A stretch of 64,000 nucleotides of DNA. Source: Manduca sexta (lineage: Eukaryota; Arthropoda; Insecta; Lepidoptera; Sphingidae). The notes beneath the pieces are model-generated. The model searched no databases, was not told where the DNA came from, and saw only the letters and a program-made list of their open reading frames with translations. The translations under genes and the position numbers were made by a program. Below are positions 1 through 11,830 of this stretch, in pieces. Where the stretch lies: positions 13,733,170 to 13,797,169 of the forward strand of contig NC_051134.1 of the NCBI RefSeq assembly GCF_014839805.1, given 5' to 3'. Numbering within the stretch: position 1 is the stretch's first letter; each line of letters starts with the position of its first letter.

Positions 1-1044
1 CAAGTTATACCTCTCCCATGATGTTAGTATATAAAAAAGGTACTAAAAATTCTTGATTTTGAATACATGATACATATGGTTTTCTGAATTACGTAATGTA
101 GGAGTAAAATTAAAAGCTTATAATTTTTCATGAAGACAGGAAAACAGCTCCGCGAGCAAAAGTTAGTTAAGAAATAATATTAATTTACATTCTTTAGCAA
201 CATAAGTCACGCTGTTTGTATGTTTATGGCTTGTGCGGTCATTATAATTTGAAAGACATCAAAGGTGACAAAGTCATCTACTAGCAATAATAATTCGGCT
301 TTTATTAAGATTTTGTTCGTATAATATACACTGACATAGATTGGCAATGTATGATACTTTGCAAGTTTTAGGCAACTTTAGATGTATTTATCGGAATCAA
401 AGTCTTTTTTTCATAATGAACTTATTCTGTACCTGAATCATGTAAGCTATACGGATTGTTTTTCAAATGATACAAGTCGTAGTGGAATGGTTTCCTTGTT
501 TGTGGAGAGTGTTGTGGAAGGCGCCTAAGGTTGGGTTTTATTATTTCATATTGTGTAATCTGTCAATCGCTGACAGTTATTTCAAACAATTGACAGTTAT
601 ATAAAATTAATATTTTTGTTAAGTTATCTTAAGTTTTTTAATTTTCCGCGCAATATTTTGAATTTTTCTTTAATAAAAACCTTCTCCGGAAAATAAAAAA
701 CACAACAACAAAAAATTGTGAAATCGGTCCAGCTATTGACGCGTGATGGCGTGACCAAGAGAAACAGAGATTCATTTTTATATTTTATATTGTTTTGGCT
801 ATATGATGGGTAAGGTTCTACACTATGCTTACGCCATCTATGCCATGAACATTACTGAAAAAATCTCTTCTTTCTTTGACGCTATAGAACTTTGTTCATA
901 CTATATCAACGCCGAGTAGACAATGATTCAAGTCTTACAAGGTTTATTTAAACACAGCATACTATTACACTACGGGCGTTTTTTGCTAGCATCGTATAGA
1001 TCCGTATTTTTAATCAGATACGATTCGTTTTAGCATGTAATGTA
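1..1044. other. AT-rich stretch without a recognised gene
   Basis: AT-rich sequence with stops in all frames. I see no repeat that I recognise, no RNA gene and no coding exon. Confidence 0.6.
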
Positions 1045-1113
1045 GTACACTAGTTAACAATATGTGACACACACTTACGTACACTAGTTAATAATGTGTT
1101 ACACTCACGTCAC
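1045..1113. repeat. Two-copy tandem repeat, unit about 34 bp
   Basis: Two adjacent diverged copies both begin GTACACTAGTTAA (1045-1078 and 1079-1113). They share the continuation of the type ATGTG..ACAC..CAC. They sit directly against the 3' end of the minus-strand SINE that follows, so they probably represent an expanded or duplicated SINE tail or target. Confidence 0.6.
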
Positions 1114-1341
1114 TTATACACTTTTTATCCCCGAAGGGATAGGCAGAAGCGCAACAGGTACATTCACTTTACGTAGTTTGTATTCCATCACATGATATGA
1201 TAAGGGATGAGCCTACCATCATATTAGGCATACATTCCGGCACTCATTAGAAAAACCTAATATAACTTTGTCCGACCCGGGAATCGAATCCTAGACCTCA
1301 GCACTGCAGTCATGCTGTAACAACTGCGCCATCGCGGCGTA
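1114..1341 (-). mobile_element. tRNA-derived SINE, family A, full length but diverged
   Basis: Read on the minus strand, the element starts at about 1341 with a tRNA-like head. The A box is TGGCGCAGTTG (1321-1331) and the B box region is GGATTCGATTC (1281-1291). The family body follows, with the block that reads ATCCCTTCGGGGATA in better copies near its 3' end. The same head, core and 3' block occur at 5816, 44146, 44438 and 61512. No clear target duplication was seen. It is non-coding: the internal promoter would be read by RNA polymerase III and movement would depend on a partner LINE. Confidence 0.85.
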
Positions 1342-2429
1342 AAAATGTGTCATTAATAAAATATATCCTATATTATTAAATTTCGTTGTCAAAAATGGTA
1401 ACATTTAATGGACTAATTTGGTATACGGGGGCGCGGCGCGCGTGTGCGTGTAATCAATACGACGATAATGTAAATCGTTGCGAGTGAAATAACAAACGCT
1501 CAGACGCATGATGTCACTCCGAGACGTGCGATTTCATCCTTGAACACTCGACATAAGTCGACAGCACATCGGCGACATTTCGTTGAGGTTACATACGAAC
1601 AATTTAACTCAATAATACAAATTATTTTACTCGCCTCGTATATATTATGCCACCATAAATAAGTCAATGATTGTTTTTATAGAAGTACGGATTACAATTT
1701 TGTAAATTACGCCTCGATGTCAAGGCAATCAATAAATCTGTTGCGGTGTCGATGGAAATGCACTGTGTAAATGTATTTTTTTGTTTGTAATGTCGAATGC
1801 TCTTGAGAATCCGCACCTGGCAATGATGAGGCCTTGTAGATGTAACGAAACTGGTAAAATTATAATAATTGTATTTATCTAAGTTTTTATCATATTTGTA
1901 TTTTAGTTTTAGACGGTTTTTTGAACGCAATATTTAAATTTGTCGGTTGTAATGAGAAACTTTGCATTCTTTTATAATAAAGTCGTGTTATGTTCAGGTG
2001 GGTGTATGAAAGGACTTTGGAGTCCGGAATGTTATATCACTGTGGCTCAGAGGTGGGCAACTTAGTTGTAATTGATTATTAAGGAGTTAGAAGTTTGATA
2101 AATGATAATATCTAGATTCCATTCCCCGGGAGTCAGCATCTTTCTCCTGGTATTTCGCATATTTATGGAGATAGTAATTTTCTATAGACATACACTTGTC
2201 TTACCGATAGACGTCGTTATTTCTTTCTTTAGCACCAAACATAAAAATCATGCACTAACAATACATTAAAAATGTAGTCTTAGAACAATGTCATCATATA
2301 TACATTGAGATAAATAATAGCTTAATTATCAAATGTTATCTAAGCAAGTTAAACAGGTTTTTATTGCATGATATATTTTAAAGATCATGCCAATTGTAAA
2401 GGAGAGAGAATGTAGTCTTCATGTCACCA
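1342..2429. other. Non-coding stretch with a small CpG-rich patch
   Basis: A GC run (GGGGGCGCGGCGCGCG) lies at about 1427-1442 and CpG-rich sequence continues to about 1580. The rest is AT-rich. The longest open frame (88 codons, minus, from 1930) has an ATG but no recognisable domain and is of chance length. Confidence 0.5.
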
Positions 2430-2560
2430 ACCCAGCAAGTCCGGGGAGGCAACGGCTTGGCTATGCCTCTGGCATTGCTTAAACCCATGGGCGGTGTATG
2501 CTAGTTACCATCAGGCAGACCGGTCGCTCGTTTGCCTACAAAGGCAATAAAAATATATAC
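2430..2560 (-). repeat. Dispersed lepidopteran repeat (GCCTTTGTAGGC..CCTGATGGTAA type)
   Basis: On the minus strand it reads TTTATTGCCTTTGTAGGCAA, then a GCCTGATGGTAAC block, GCCCATGGG and AAGCAATGCCAGAGGCA. I recognise this order from a very common short repeat of moth and butterfly genomes. It is non-coding and its transposon class is not evident from the sequence. A shorter piece of a related family is at 44704-44790. Confidence 0.7.
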
Positions 2561-2635
2561 AAAACGATCTTTATAATTCAAAGCTCTGTACTGAAGCAAG
2601 GTACACTTGGTCTTAATCTTTGTTAAGCGCACGTA

Positions 2636-2745
2636 AAGTAATCCACTGCACCTGATGGTAACCGATGTGGAGTCCACTGACGAGAGATGATTGCCTCTCG
2701 CCAGTCGACACAATTATACCGGCCTGTTTGAAACTGGCCTTTTGC
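2636..2745 (+). repeat. Dispersed repeat (CACTGCACCTGATGGTAA / GACGAGAGATGATTG type)
   Basis: It contains CCACTGCACCTGATGGTAA, then CACTGACGAGAGATGATTGC, AGTCGACACAATTATACCGG and CCTGTTTGAAAC. The same blocks recur in order at 4300-4540, in part at 9455-9535, and as a deleted variant at 27795-27920. It lies about 75 bp from the minus-strand repeat at 2430-2560, so the two face away from each other. Confidence 0.7.
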
Positions 2746-3312
2746 GTATGAAAGAGCGATTCCGCGGTTCCCTAAAGCAAAGTATTTCGGATTACTATCA
2801 GACCCGAAGTATAACCGCCTGGGATAACTTTACTGCGTTCGAAGTATAAGACATTGGCCTTCAATATTTGGCTTAGCATTTAGTAATGTACTGATTTCCA
2901 ATGATCTTTCTAACTTACTAACAGTTGAGTGGTTAGTAGCCACCAACCGCATTTAAAGTTCACTTTTAATGAATCATTTCTGCGTGTCAAGACAAGTTAT
3001 ATCATTATATTCCATTTAAATTTAGGTAATTATAGCGCTTACTTTTTTTCTCTTTTTTTCACCTTGGAAGTGGAACGGTTATGTTGGTTTCACCGGTCTT
3101 AGGACTCAATATTGATACTTGGGAGTATAGTATCGTCCAAGTGAGTATTAGATCTATTAACAATTTGTTTTAGTTTGAAATAGAAAAGACCACGAAATTA
3201 AGTCACAATAATTTTACCAAGCCACGACCTGGGGAAAAAAAACTTCTTACATATTATACTCATGTTCCTGCAGTTTACGTATGGCTATTTAAACGCCTCT
3301 TTATCAAAAGTA
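2746..3312. other. Stretch without recognised features
   Basis: AT-rich unique-looking sequence. Nothing supportable was seen. Confidence 0.5.
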
Positions 3313-3512
3313 GTTCTTCTTCTTCATCGTTTGGAAGTCCACTGCTGGATAAAGGCCTCCCATAAAGATTTGCAATCCAACCCGTTGTTAGAAGCAGCCT
3401 GTGTCCAGCGGATTTCTTCGACCGTTACAAAGTGGACAGATGTATCCACCTTGTAGGAGGACGTCCAACGCTGCTCTAGCCGGTACGCGGTCTCCACTCT
3501 AGAACTCTAGAA
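3313..3512 (-). pseudogene. Decayed 3' end of an RTE-type LINE (reverse transcriptase C-terminal tail)
   Basis: On the minus strand the conceptual translation gives VLEWRPRTG, a stop, then SSVGRPPTRW. I recognise this as the tail of the RTE-clade endonuclease/reverse transcriptase polyprotein. Further on come the codons for the usual QQW ending, and then a GAAGAAGAA tail at 3313-3325, a degraded form of the GAT-rich tail of this family. An in-frame stop and a frameshift make it non-functional. Only about the last 65 codons survive, as expected for a 5'-truncated LINE copy. The plus-strand open frame at 3262-3456 is antisense to it. Confidence 0.8.
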
Positions 3513-4299
3513 CAAACATAGTTCAAGGCCTTATTTTACGTGATATACCATTTAGAACGCATATCATCGCCTGACTACCGAATCATAATAACGTTATGTA
3601 AGTCGTTCTGACACTGTTTTCCTTTTTGCTTTGTTACGTTTGTGTCAAACTCCACAAAAACAAGCATGTTTGTTAAGACGTCCAATGTTGACAAAGTCTG
3701 GGCGTCTACTTGAAGGTGAACGCGGCAAAAACGTGTAATATCCTACTGACGAGTGTTCGTATTGTTTCGATTTGACTTTTAACATTGCTCAGGTTTTCTT
3801 GGACGTTTTGTTTAGCTATTTGTTCTATGCGTTTTTTCTATCTTTGCGTTTTCCCGTTGTTACGACGCAGTTTGAATCAGTCAAAGAAGACTGTAAAGAA
3901 GATGGACACTATCTGTCCTTCAAGGATTATTAATGTGCGTCGACCTAAATTAACCACTTGTATCTAGGTTTAAATTCCGAATGCTCTTTCCAGGTATACT
4001 ATTGCCTAAAACTAACGAATTTACCTCAACTCTGTCTTCCCCCTTCCCCAAAACTATTCAAGACCTCAACTATTTATAAGGAAATGATAATGTTATATTT
4101 TATAAAAAAAACATTATCAGATTGTTTCCACCCGGTGTTATCACCGTTATCGTTATTTTGACCATGAATCACCACTACATTGAAAACAGTTAAATAAAAA
4201 CAAAACAATTTAAATACACAACGGAAAAAATGTAGAGTATTGTAACTAGTATTAAATGACTTTTATGAAGGGTTTAATACGATCAGGGTTATATTTTTT
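3513..4299. other. Stretch without recognised features
   Basis: Mixed AT-rich sequence. Two short plus frames (3785-3967 and 3958-4161) have no domain, poor composition and chance length. Confidence 0.5.
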
Positions 4300-4540
4300 T
4301 ATACGTGCTAGCAATGCGGTCCCACTGCACCTGATGGTAAGTGGAGTGAGATCCTGAAGAATGTCGACTGACAAGAGATGATTAACCCTCGGCTTTCGAC
4401 ACAACTATGCCGGCCTGTTGGAACCAGATATATACAGGCTGATCCTGGAACGCAAAAAATTTACTTGTGTACTCACCTTGTGTACGGTGGTCGCTATCCG
4501 GGCGGATATAAAACATTTCCTACCGCTAGCAAAACTCGTG
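4300..4540 (+). repeat. Longest copy of the CACTGCACCTGATGGTAA repeat
   Basis: Blocks in order are CCACTGCACCTGATGGTAAG, GACTGACAAGAGATGATTA, TTTCGACACAACTATGCCGG, CCTGTTGGAACC and, further on, GCTATCCGGGCGGATATAAAA. The last block also occurs at 27880-27900, which shows that it belongs to the family. Overlapping open frames on both strands at 4405-4675 lie partly in this repeat and should not be read as genes. Confidence 0.65.
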
Positions 4541-5766
4541 GCGACATCCAGTGAAATTAAAATATTTGCACTTATTATGCAAAATACTTTAGCGTTACTA
4601 CAAAGGTTCTTTATCAAAACCATATTATTGTTATCTCGCATGACGTACACACTATCAATTCAATTCGAGGTGTAACAACGTTATCTATAGCAAGTTTCTC
4701 ACGAATTTTCATTATCTTAATTAATTATTCAAATACCTAATCTAATAGTTTGTGCATTACAATTTTTCCTGTAAGAGAATTCTGTTTTATACGTGTTGTG
4801 TGTATATAAATAATTTATATAAATTGTAATATAATGTATTCTTATGTAGGAAATTATCTTGAGAAAACGAGACTACAAAGACGCATAATACCGTCTTAAA
4901 GGTCCAGCATCACATCTTGAGAAGCAGATTGGTTTCCTATGGTGTTTGCCGAGATAACAGCTTATTAATGCTGTTAACAAAACGCGCTACAGTTCAGTTA
5001 GCCCAGCTTCAGATGTCCAGACTTCAGAGCTAGTTTTTTTAAGTAATCAGACTTTTTAGTAAAATGCTGATATTTATTCCTTATTACTTCTCCGTAAGAC
5101 TTGATATAATACATGCAATTTGTGAGCAACTTCTCGAACCCTCAGCCGCACAACGCTCTTGAATGCAATAGTTTACACGGTCACACTAGCCAGCGAAGGT
5201 CAAGCGCAGCCGACACGAGGTACCACAATTACAAATACTAATTACAGGCTACATTGTTCAATATAAAGTTGCATCCGTGACATATCACGTGTAGATATCA
5301 AAACCTCGAATTATGACGCGAATAAACAATTTGCAACAATGTTAGACGACATGATCGTTGTGTAATAAAACAAGTATAAAACATTAGTTATTAGTCGCTT
5401 CACGAAAATATGGAAATGTCGTCAGGGTCGAATGACGCAAATTGTTACAGCGAGACTGTAAAAAATCTAGGCATAAATCTAATACCGAATATAATATCGG
5501 ACTGGGAACAGACGTAGAGCGTGTGTATACGTTACAGATTAGCGGCAATGGTGTTGTTTTATCTTAAAAATATTATATAATTGAATACGTAAGGTGATGT
5601 GTAATGACTTATAAACTTAAGGATTTATAAATTTATTCTACATAGATATGGCAACCATAACTTTGTAACCGACAGCTATGGGTTCTCGGCTTTTAAGTTG
5701 AATTAAAATTAAAAATATTATGACTCACCGTACTACTGCACGGTATAGTATACTTACTGAGCATAC
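4541..5766. other. Stretch without recognised features
   Basis: AT-rich sequence, with a slightly more GC-rich patch near 5130-5220. No coding, RNA or repeat signature was recognised. Confidence 0.5.
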
Positions 5767-5767
5767 G

Positions 5768-5793
5768 AAAAGAAAGAAGGAAGGAAGAAAGGT
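5768..5793 (+). repeat. Short purine tract (GAAA/GGAA type)
   Basis: An imperfect run of AGAAAGAAGGAAGGAAGAAA lies just upstream of the SINE at 5816. Simple sequence. Confidence 0.8.
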
Positions 5794-5815
5794 GGTAGAT
5801 TGAGTGTCTGCAAAT

Positions 5816-6075
5816 AGCAGCACCACCGTAGCCAATTAGATATTATTGGTTGCATTGCGGCTGTATCCCGATCCCAGGTTTCAATCCTAGGTTAGGTAAA
5901 GTGATATTGATTTTTGTATTACTCAGTATCAATCCGGAATCGGGAATTTGAGTCCAATATGGCGACAGGCTCGCCCCCTATCACATCGAGGGATGGAACA
6001 CTCATATAAAAGTTGTGTTACCTGGTTGCACCTCTACCTACCCTTTCGGGGATAAATAATGTGTGTGTAATAATA
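5816..6075 (+). mobile_element. tRNA-derived SINE, family A, full length
   Basis: The B box is GGTTTCAATCC (5877-5887), one base from the polymerase III consensus. The family core follows (CAATATGGCGACAGGCTCGC, then CCCCTATCACATC), then the 3' block CCCTTTCGGGGATAAATAA and a GTGTGTGTAATAATAAT tail. The head is diverged (CACCGTAGCCAATTAG in place of GGTGGCGTAGTTG), so it is probably an old copy. No target duplication was identified. Confidence 0.85.
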
Positions 6076-8891
6076 ATCCTCGATTTTTAATTGTACTCTC
6101 TTGTTTCAATTATATTTTCAGGAGTCTTATGACCTTTCACCTTTTTAGTCAAAATAATTTCAAATATAGAAATGCCGCATGGTAAAAATAAAAAATGTTA
6201 GGAAAAAGATAGCTCTCTATATGTGGTATTACGTTCTGTCTAGAAAGTTGTTATTTTGCTAATTGATTAGATAGCTACTAATGGGTTTGCAATAATAAAC
6301 TATCGCAGAAAAATAATTCCAGTACGATAACTGAGATGAGTGAACTTTTACATTGTTTGTAAGTGGTTATACTGTTACCGACTCCGATTAAGAAAGTTTA
6401 TTTATAAAAAAGGTATTATAATATCTTGAGGAAACCAAAGAATTTGAGCAAAGTTATTAAGGTGATTCTCAAGTGTTATGTCCGTCAGGCAAACTATAGT
6501 ATAAAATTTTCCTGCAATAAAAATTTCAGGACAACTTTTAATATATTTTGAGACAGTTCATAATACATTTATTATAACTCAGTATGTGGAGTCTATATTT
6601 CTTACTTATTTCATATCATTGTTTCAAATCCAGTTTTAGTAACACAGAAGTTGACTCAGATCTTTAAATCAATAAACTTATGTTACAAGTAAGAAATATG
6701 TACTTTGGATACAATTCTTAGACTATTAGATAAAATTCAAAGTAGCCGCCAACTCTTGTCATAACTATAAATTTACGCCGTATATGCAAATTTGAATTAA
6801 TTTTGGACACATAACAAAACATTATTCTTACACATTTTAAGAAACATAGTAACAGTAATTGTTTATCGTGTCAAGCGTGCGAAATAACCATTGATAAAAA
6901 AAGTAACCAAGATCTAATTTATAGAAACTGGAAATAATTTTGTGTTGCAGTGTAACTATAAATATTACGTTTACATAGATTTATACTTGTTTGAAGTAGG
7001 TTTGGAAAAATGTTGTAATCATCCTCTGAATATAAAAGATAGTGGGCATGACGTGCAAAAAAAACGTAAAATCATTATTATGTTCTCCATTACTTGCAAT
7101 TATTCTGGAGTAATACCTTTTATACGATTTCCACTAATAACATTTATTAACAATTTAAAAGTTATGCCATTAAATGTATGAGCTAATGTCTATTCAACAA
7201 TATAATGTACGTTATGCCAGCCATAGTCTCTTATATTTTCCAAAGACGTTATTTACTTTTATTTTATCACCGCTCGGATGTGAGTGGGTGCGTTATTCGT
7301 GATTAGTAAATAATTAATTCATGTATATCAGTGTGAGATGTGGGTGTAGGTATTTTGTAATAAAAACGGAGAGCATTTGATGTTACTATTAACATCCCGC
7401 GCGGTGCATTGCATCAAGTGAAACGTCTCGGAGGTACGAAAGTACTTTACTTTTTGCTTCCTACTATGGCATAGTGTGGGAAGAACGGGTAGGAAGTATT
7501 AGTTTTTAGTTGGTGACATGTGACATCGCATTTCTAATTCATAGAGTTGGATATTTTTTTTTAAGTTTATGACTGACACGTTTGAGTTGATACATAGGTA
7601 CTTGTCAAATATTAAATTATTTTACTCTCTTTTTATCTAAACAATTATTATAATTAAACAGGATATTCACCTACATTTGATTCAACTATATAATATTCTC
7701 CTTCGAGCTATAGTTTTAACTCGTACAGACCATTAATATAATCCTTACCAATAATATTAAACACGCAGAACTAAGGCACTAAGACTGAAAAGTTCAAAAC
7801 ATCAAATCAATGTTATTACTCGGTCTTAACAAAGCAATATTTATTAACACCGGGATATCAATACCAATACACTACCGCATTCACTATTAATTCTTAGTAA
7901 GATTATGAAATTAAAAATATAGGGATACCTTTTTTCCTAAGAAGAGATATCTATTTAGTAACTTCTTACAAAATACATTTAGTAAAGGTTTTTGAATGCC
8001 GCATCCACAAGAGATGTATTTCTACCGCAGCAACGCTCGCTAGTGGGCGTGCTCGGTCTACTAAGTACAAATAGCCAGGTCGCCTCGCTCGATGCGTATG
8101 TTATGGATATAATGCCGAATGATCTCTCCGTTTGTCTGTACGTTATAATTTCTAGAAAGCAACTCGAATTCATTTGCTTAAACTTTCAATTTGTAGTGTT
8201 TTCACCCGATGCCTTTTTGTGTACAGTTTGAAATAATGACTTCATAGACGTTTTTTATCATTAAAATAATGACCTTTAATAAAATATTTATAATTTATGA
8301 ACTACATGGTGTTTAATTGTTTGATATTTGTTATAATATTGGTGTCATTAGTTATTAAAAAAATAATGGAATAATATTAATAACACAGAATACCGATATA
8401 TTTCTGTAAACAACACAATTAATTATGACTTTGGTCTTAGTCATAATTATTTTTTATAGCTGTTGGTGGGTAAACAAGTGTCAAAAGTCATCTGCTATTA
8501 AGAGATCATCCTTGCTCGTGAACACCCACATTTCCAGAAGAACAGTGGGCGTTATACTAACCTTTAAGAAAGGTATGGGGATATGACCTTCTTAGTACAC
8601 AACAAACTTATCACACGAAACGTTAAAGCAGTTTTTTTACGTATATTTTGTGCAAGACAGAGTTGTCACCACGGTCCTATCGTTGAAACTCGCTACAGAG
8701 GACGAACCTCTCATATCCATCTTGGATGATAATCAGCACAAACACATTAAACACTTTACACTAGTATGGTACTCAGTACGTGGTAGCGTCGTCAATTAGA
8801 ATAACACAGGTAGCATTCGTAACTACATGAGTCATTGAGCATATTCTATTGTCATTATGTTTATCAGCGGTTTAGTAATCGCTAGGCCTTT
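6076..8891. other. Long AT-rich stretch without a recognised gene
   Basis: Mostly AT-rich. Open frames at 6942-7181 and 7979-8231 (both strands) are short and unrecognised. The latter lies in a small CpG-richer patch at about 7990-8150. Nothing else is supportable. Confidence 0.5.
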
Positions 8892-9070
8892 TATTGTCAT
8901 CTTAAGTAGTATATTTTTTATATTGATGAACCAATCCGCAGTAGCCAGTGTGGTGGAGTAAGGGCTGAATACTTATTGTCATCTTAATATTTTTTATTCT
9001 GATGAACCAATCCGTAGTAGGCCAGCATTGAGGACTAAGGGCTGAATATCTGAGAAGTAGAGGAGTGTCC
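8892..9070 (+). repeat. Tandemly duplicated 3' fragment of SINE family B
   Basis: Two adjacent units of about 80 bp (8892-8973 and 8974-9051) both run TATTGTCATCTTAA, a T-rich stretch, then GATGAACCAATCCG.AGTAG.CCAG and AAGGGCTGAATA. The second half of each matches the family B segment ACCAATCCGCACTAGGCCAG. The second unit continues into the family's GTAGTAGAGG-like end (9053-9066). Only the 3' third of the SINE is present. Confidence 0.7.
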
Positions 9071-10690
9071 ATTAAGTCATTGATTATCAAGGACTAATTT
9101 ATTTAATAAATAACAAAGCAGATTTCAATTAAAATATCCTACTAAGATATGCGAGTATATTGTATTATTCTAGATTGCAGTCCTATATCGACGTATCATA
9201 GTTGTAATTTAAATCAAAAAGCTTATTAATGATTTAAAAAAATATATAAAAATTGTAAGAAAATATAATGACTACTGTAAGGCGGAAGAATAGAAGTTGT
9301 ATCTAGCTGTGAATATGTGTTTAACTGAGCGTCACAAAGTATTATATTTTAGTTTAAATCAAGTCCGAAATGTTTTACAGACTAATATTATTCTTATTCT
9401 AGAACTACGTGAATTGATTATATTGAACGTGAGGCTACATTGTAATTTAAAAAATCAGTTCATTAACGAGAGATAGTTTGTCTCGCGATAGTCGCCGCTT
9501 GCTAGAATTATGCCGGTGTCTTATGAGAAGTATTTTGAACAACAGAGAGGATTCATCAGGACGAGTCGTTATGATGCATATTTCATCATGCATTCGCAGC
9601 AATGATAGTAGTCAATATTATTTAGGGAAATATCCCGTGTGGTTATTGAAGTTATCGGTGATCATAAATTATTTATTAATATTTGGGGCAATTAATATTA
9701 TTAAGCAAAATAACTTCCGTAACAGATATTAATCCTATGACCTTTGAACTTTCTTAGTCCCTGGTACCCACGCAAATCTTCCCATAGGTAGAGTACTCCA
9801 GTTTATTACCATGAAAAACGCCGCAAGAATAATTTATTGCGTTTATCACCTGCAATAATAGTTAACTTTTTCACATAGAAAAAACTTTATCAAGATATTA
9901 TTGTTTACTCATACCGCTACCGCTTCCCCGAGACGACGTCACCGAGATAAACTAAATTAATGATAATCTTACATGTAAGTGTTTGCTTTTTAAAACGCTA
10001 CAAAACTGTGAATTACAGTGGAGCGATGATCAACTTTATAAATTTCTCTGGCATTCTCTCACACTACCGTAAACTGGACAGCGTGTTTACGTAGTACTGG
10101 TCGCGCCTGTGTGTGTGCTCGAGCACGTAGCATAAATTAACAATTAAACTTATGCAAATGGTTTTTTGCACTCTATGACGAGGTGTTAAGGTCGGATATC
10201 GTATGAGATTTCGGTTCATCGTATGTATTAATAAAGTTGTGTGACTGTACCGTATTGTTTCACGTTTACGCGTCTCTGTGTGGCGAGGTTAAGTAGAGCG
10301 GCGTTATCTCCGAACAGAGGTACTGTGGAGTTTGACTTGCCGGACTAAATATATTTTCAGCTCCATAATAGGTACATAATGGACTTCGTATCATGCATAC
10401 ATTTATGATTTATAATATGTATATCATTATTAATTTATTAGCGCAGTTCAGGTGTTTTAATTTGCTTTAAATTTTTATTTGTGTTGTGTTTTGCACGGGC
10501 TCGTTTACTTTTATTTTATTAAAAAAATATTATAATTAATTTGGTATCACGCTTGATATATATTCATCCTAAATCAAATAATTTAAAAATATGCAAATTA
10601 ACGTTATTGTTATTTAGTTCCAGCCTTTAAAGAAATATTAAAGTGAACTTTGAAATGTAGATATTTAGATATTAATTGAGTAATTGCGAC
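9071..10690. other. Non-coding stretch, mildly CpG-rich at 10060-10330
   Basis: AT-rich DNA apart from a moderately CpG-rich patch (10060-10330) that merges toward the large island beginning at about 10691. The piece at 9455-9535 is listed separately. No exon or RNA gene was seen. Confidence 0.45.
9455..9535 (+). repeat. Decayed piece of the GACGAGAGATGATTG repeat
   Basis: ATTAACGAGAGATAGTTTG, TCGCGATAGTCG and AGAATTATGCCGGTGTCTTA follow the order of CTGACGAGAGATGATTG, AGTCGACAC and CAATTATACCGGCCTGTTT in the copy at 2636. The open frame 9478-9732 starts inside it and is not a gene call. Confidence 0.45.
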
Positions 10691-11500
10691 AGGTTTGGCG
10701 CACATTGTCCATCCAGTCTAAATGTCATCGAACGGGGTTTTGCAAGAGCGTCAATCACGGGCGGTCACCTACTTTCGCGATCGACTCGACGCGATTAGTC
10801 GTCACTCCACTACATTCACCGAGGCCTCGGCTCACCTCTACGCAACAATTGTTTCTGTAGGAATCTTTTATTTATGGCAGCGTGGCGCTGCGCTTGTGTT
10901 TGTGAGCGGCCGTGCTCGTGTTTTACCTGTCTCTGAGCGATTGCCGCGAATTTAATACAACCGACGTTCGCATAAAGTTAATTTTACGTTGTCCGCATCG
11001 CTCACAGAAATGCCCTACCGGCAATAAGTCAACGCTCGAACTCGCCTGTTTGACAAGATTCCAACCGCGTCTGTCCTGTTTGTTTATTGTAATCGGTTTG
11101 ACAATGAGCTTAAGGTGCGGTTTCGAGTGATCTCTCGGCTCGCGATCTCCTCTGATTGTTCTCGGCCGCACGCTCGGTGCGAGACCGTTTGTGTTTGTAT
11201 GATACGTCATGTACACTGAGCTTACTGTAGTTTCGCCTCTTAGCATCCATAATTGCTCGGCGATCTAGCGACTTTAAAAGCTCGCGTTGATTGGTTTTAG
11301 TTTTGTATTTACTTATTAAGTGTACGCGTATACAATACCTCGCACGATTTATTTTTTAATGACTTGCGTAATTGATATAAACATTCGCGTTAATTTATGT
11401 GTTTTGAAACGAAAATATGGCTTTGTCATTAAAACGTTTGATGGCACGAGACAATCCCATAGCGAAGACGAAAGGTCAATGAGGAGACGGCAGGCGGTTT
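10691..11500. other. CpG-rich, repeat-free island (candidate regulatory DNA)
   Basis: About 800 bp of unusually CpG-dense sequence in AT-rich surroundings, rich in CGC, GCG and TCG words and free of the dispersed repeats found elsewhere. It carries TTTATGGC (about 10871) and several TAAT-type homeodomain-like words, which are too short to be informative alone. Overlapping open frames occur on both strands (10722-11246) because stop codons are scarce in such composition. It could be enhancer or promoter DNA, or a 5' untranslated exon. No protein is recognised. Confidence 0.4.
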
Positions 11501-11502
11501 AA

Positions 11503-11805
11503 ATGCGCGCGTCAGCACTTGGACAGGTCGCGGTGCGCGCAGCAGAGCGGGTGCCGCGGGTCGGCGCGGTGTGGCGCGGTGTGGCGGCGAGGCGGCGGGC
11601 GCGGGGCGCCGCGGGTGCCGCGCGGGTAGCGGCGAGGATGCGAGTGCGCGGCGCGTTATCGGCGTCTCTGTCGCGCGCCCGACCGACCTCCTTGGATGTG
11701 CGGCCCGCAAGGTCGGCCGCCTTAATTAATAAACTCACCGTAAAGTATTTGAGGCCGATCGGAGAAGCGACTACAATCTTACTCGAGCCTTTGTCTAGTT
11801 ATTGA
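11503..11805. other. Extremely GC-rich core of the island; possible promoter or first exon
   Basis: From about 11500 to 11730 the sequence is dominated by GCG, CGG and GGC words, the most GC-rich stretch in the window, flanked on both sides by AT-rich DNA. An ATG frame on the plus strand (11503-11805, 100 codons) encodes an Ala/Arg/Val-rich low-complexity product. Two minus frames are equally open and equally low in complexity, so the openness reflects composition. A 5' untranslated leader or CpG-type promoter is more likely than a protein. Confidence 0.4.
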
Positions 11806-11830
11806 CCCGTGGCCGGGCGGTCGATGGCGG

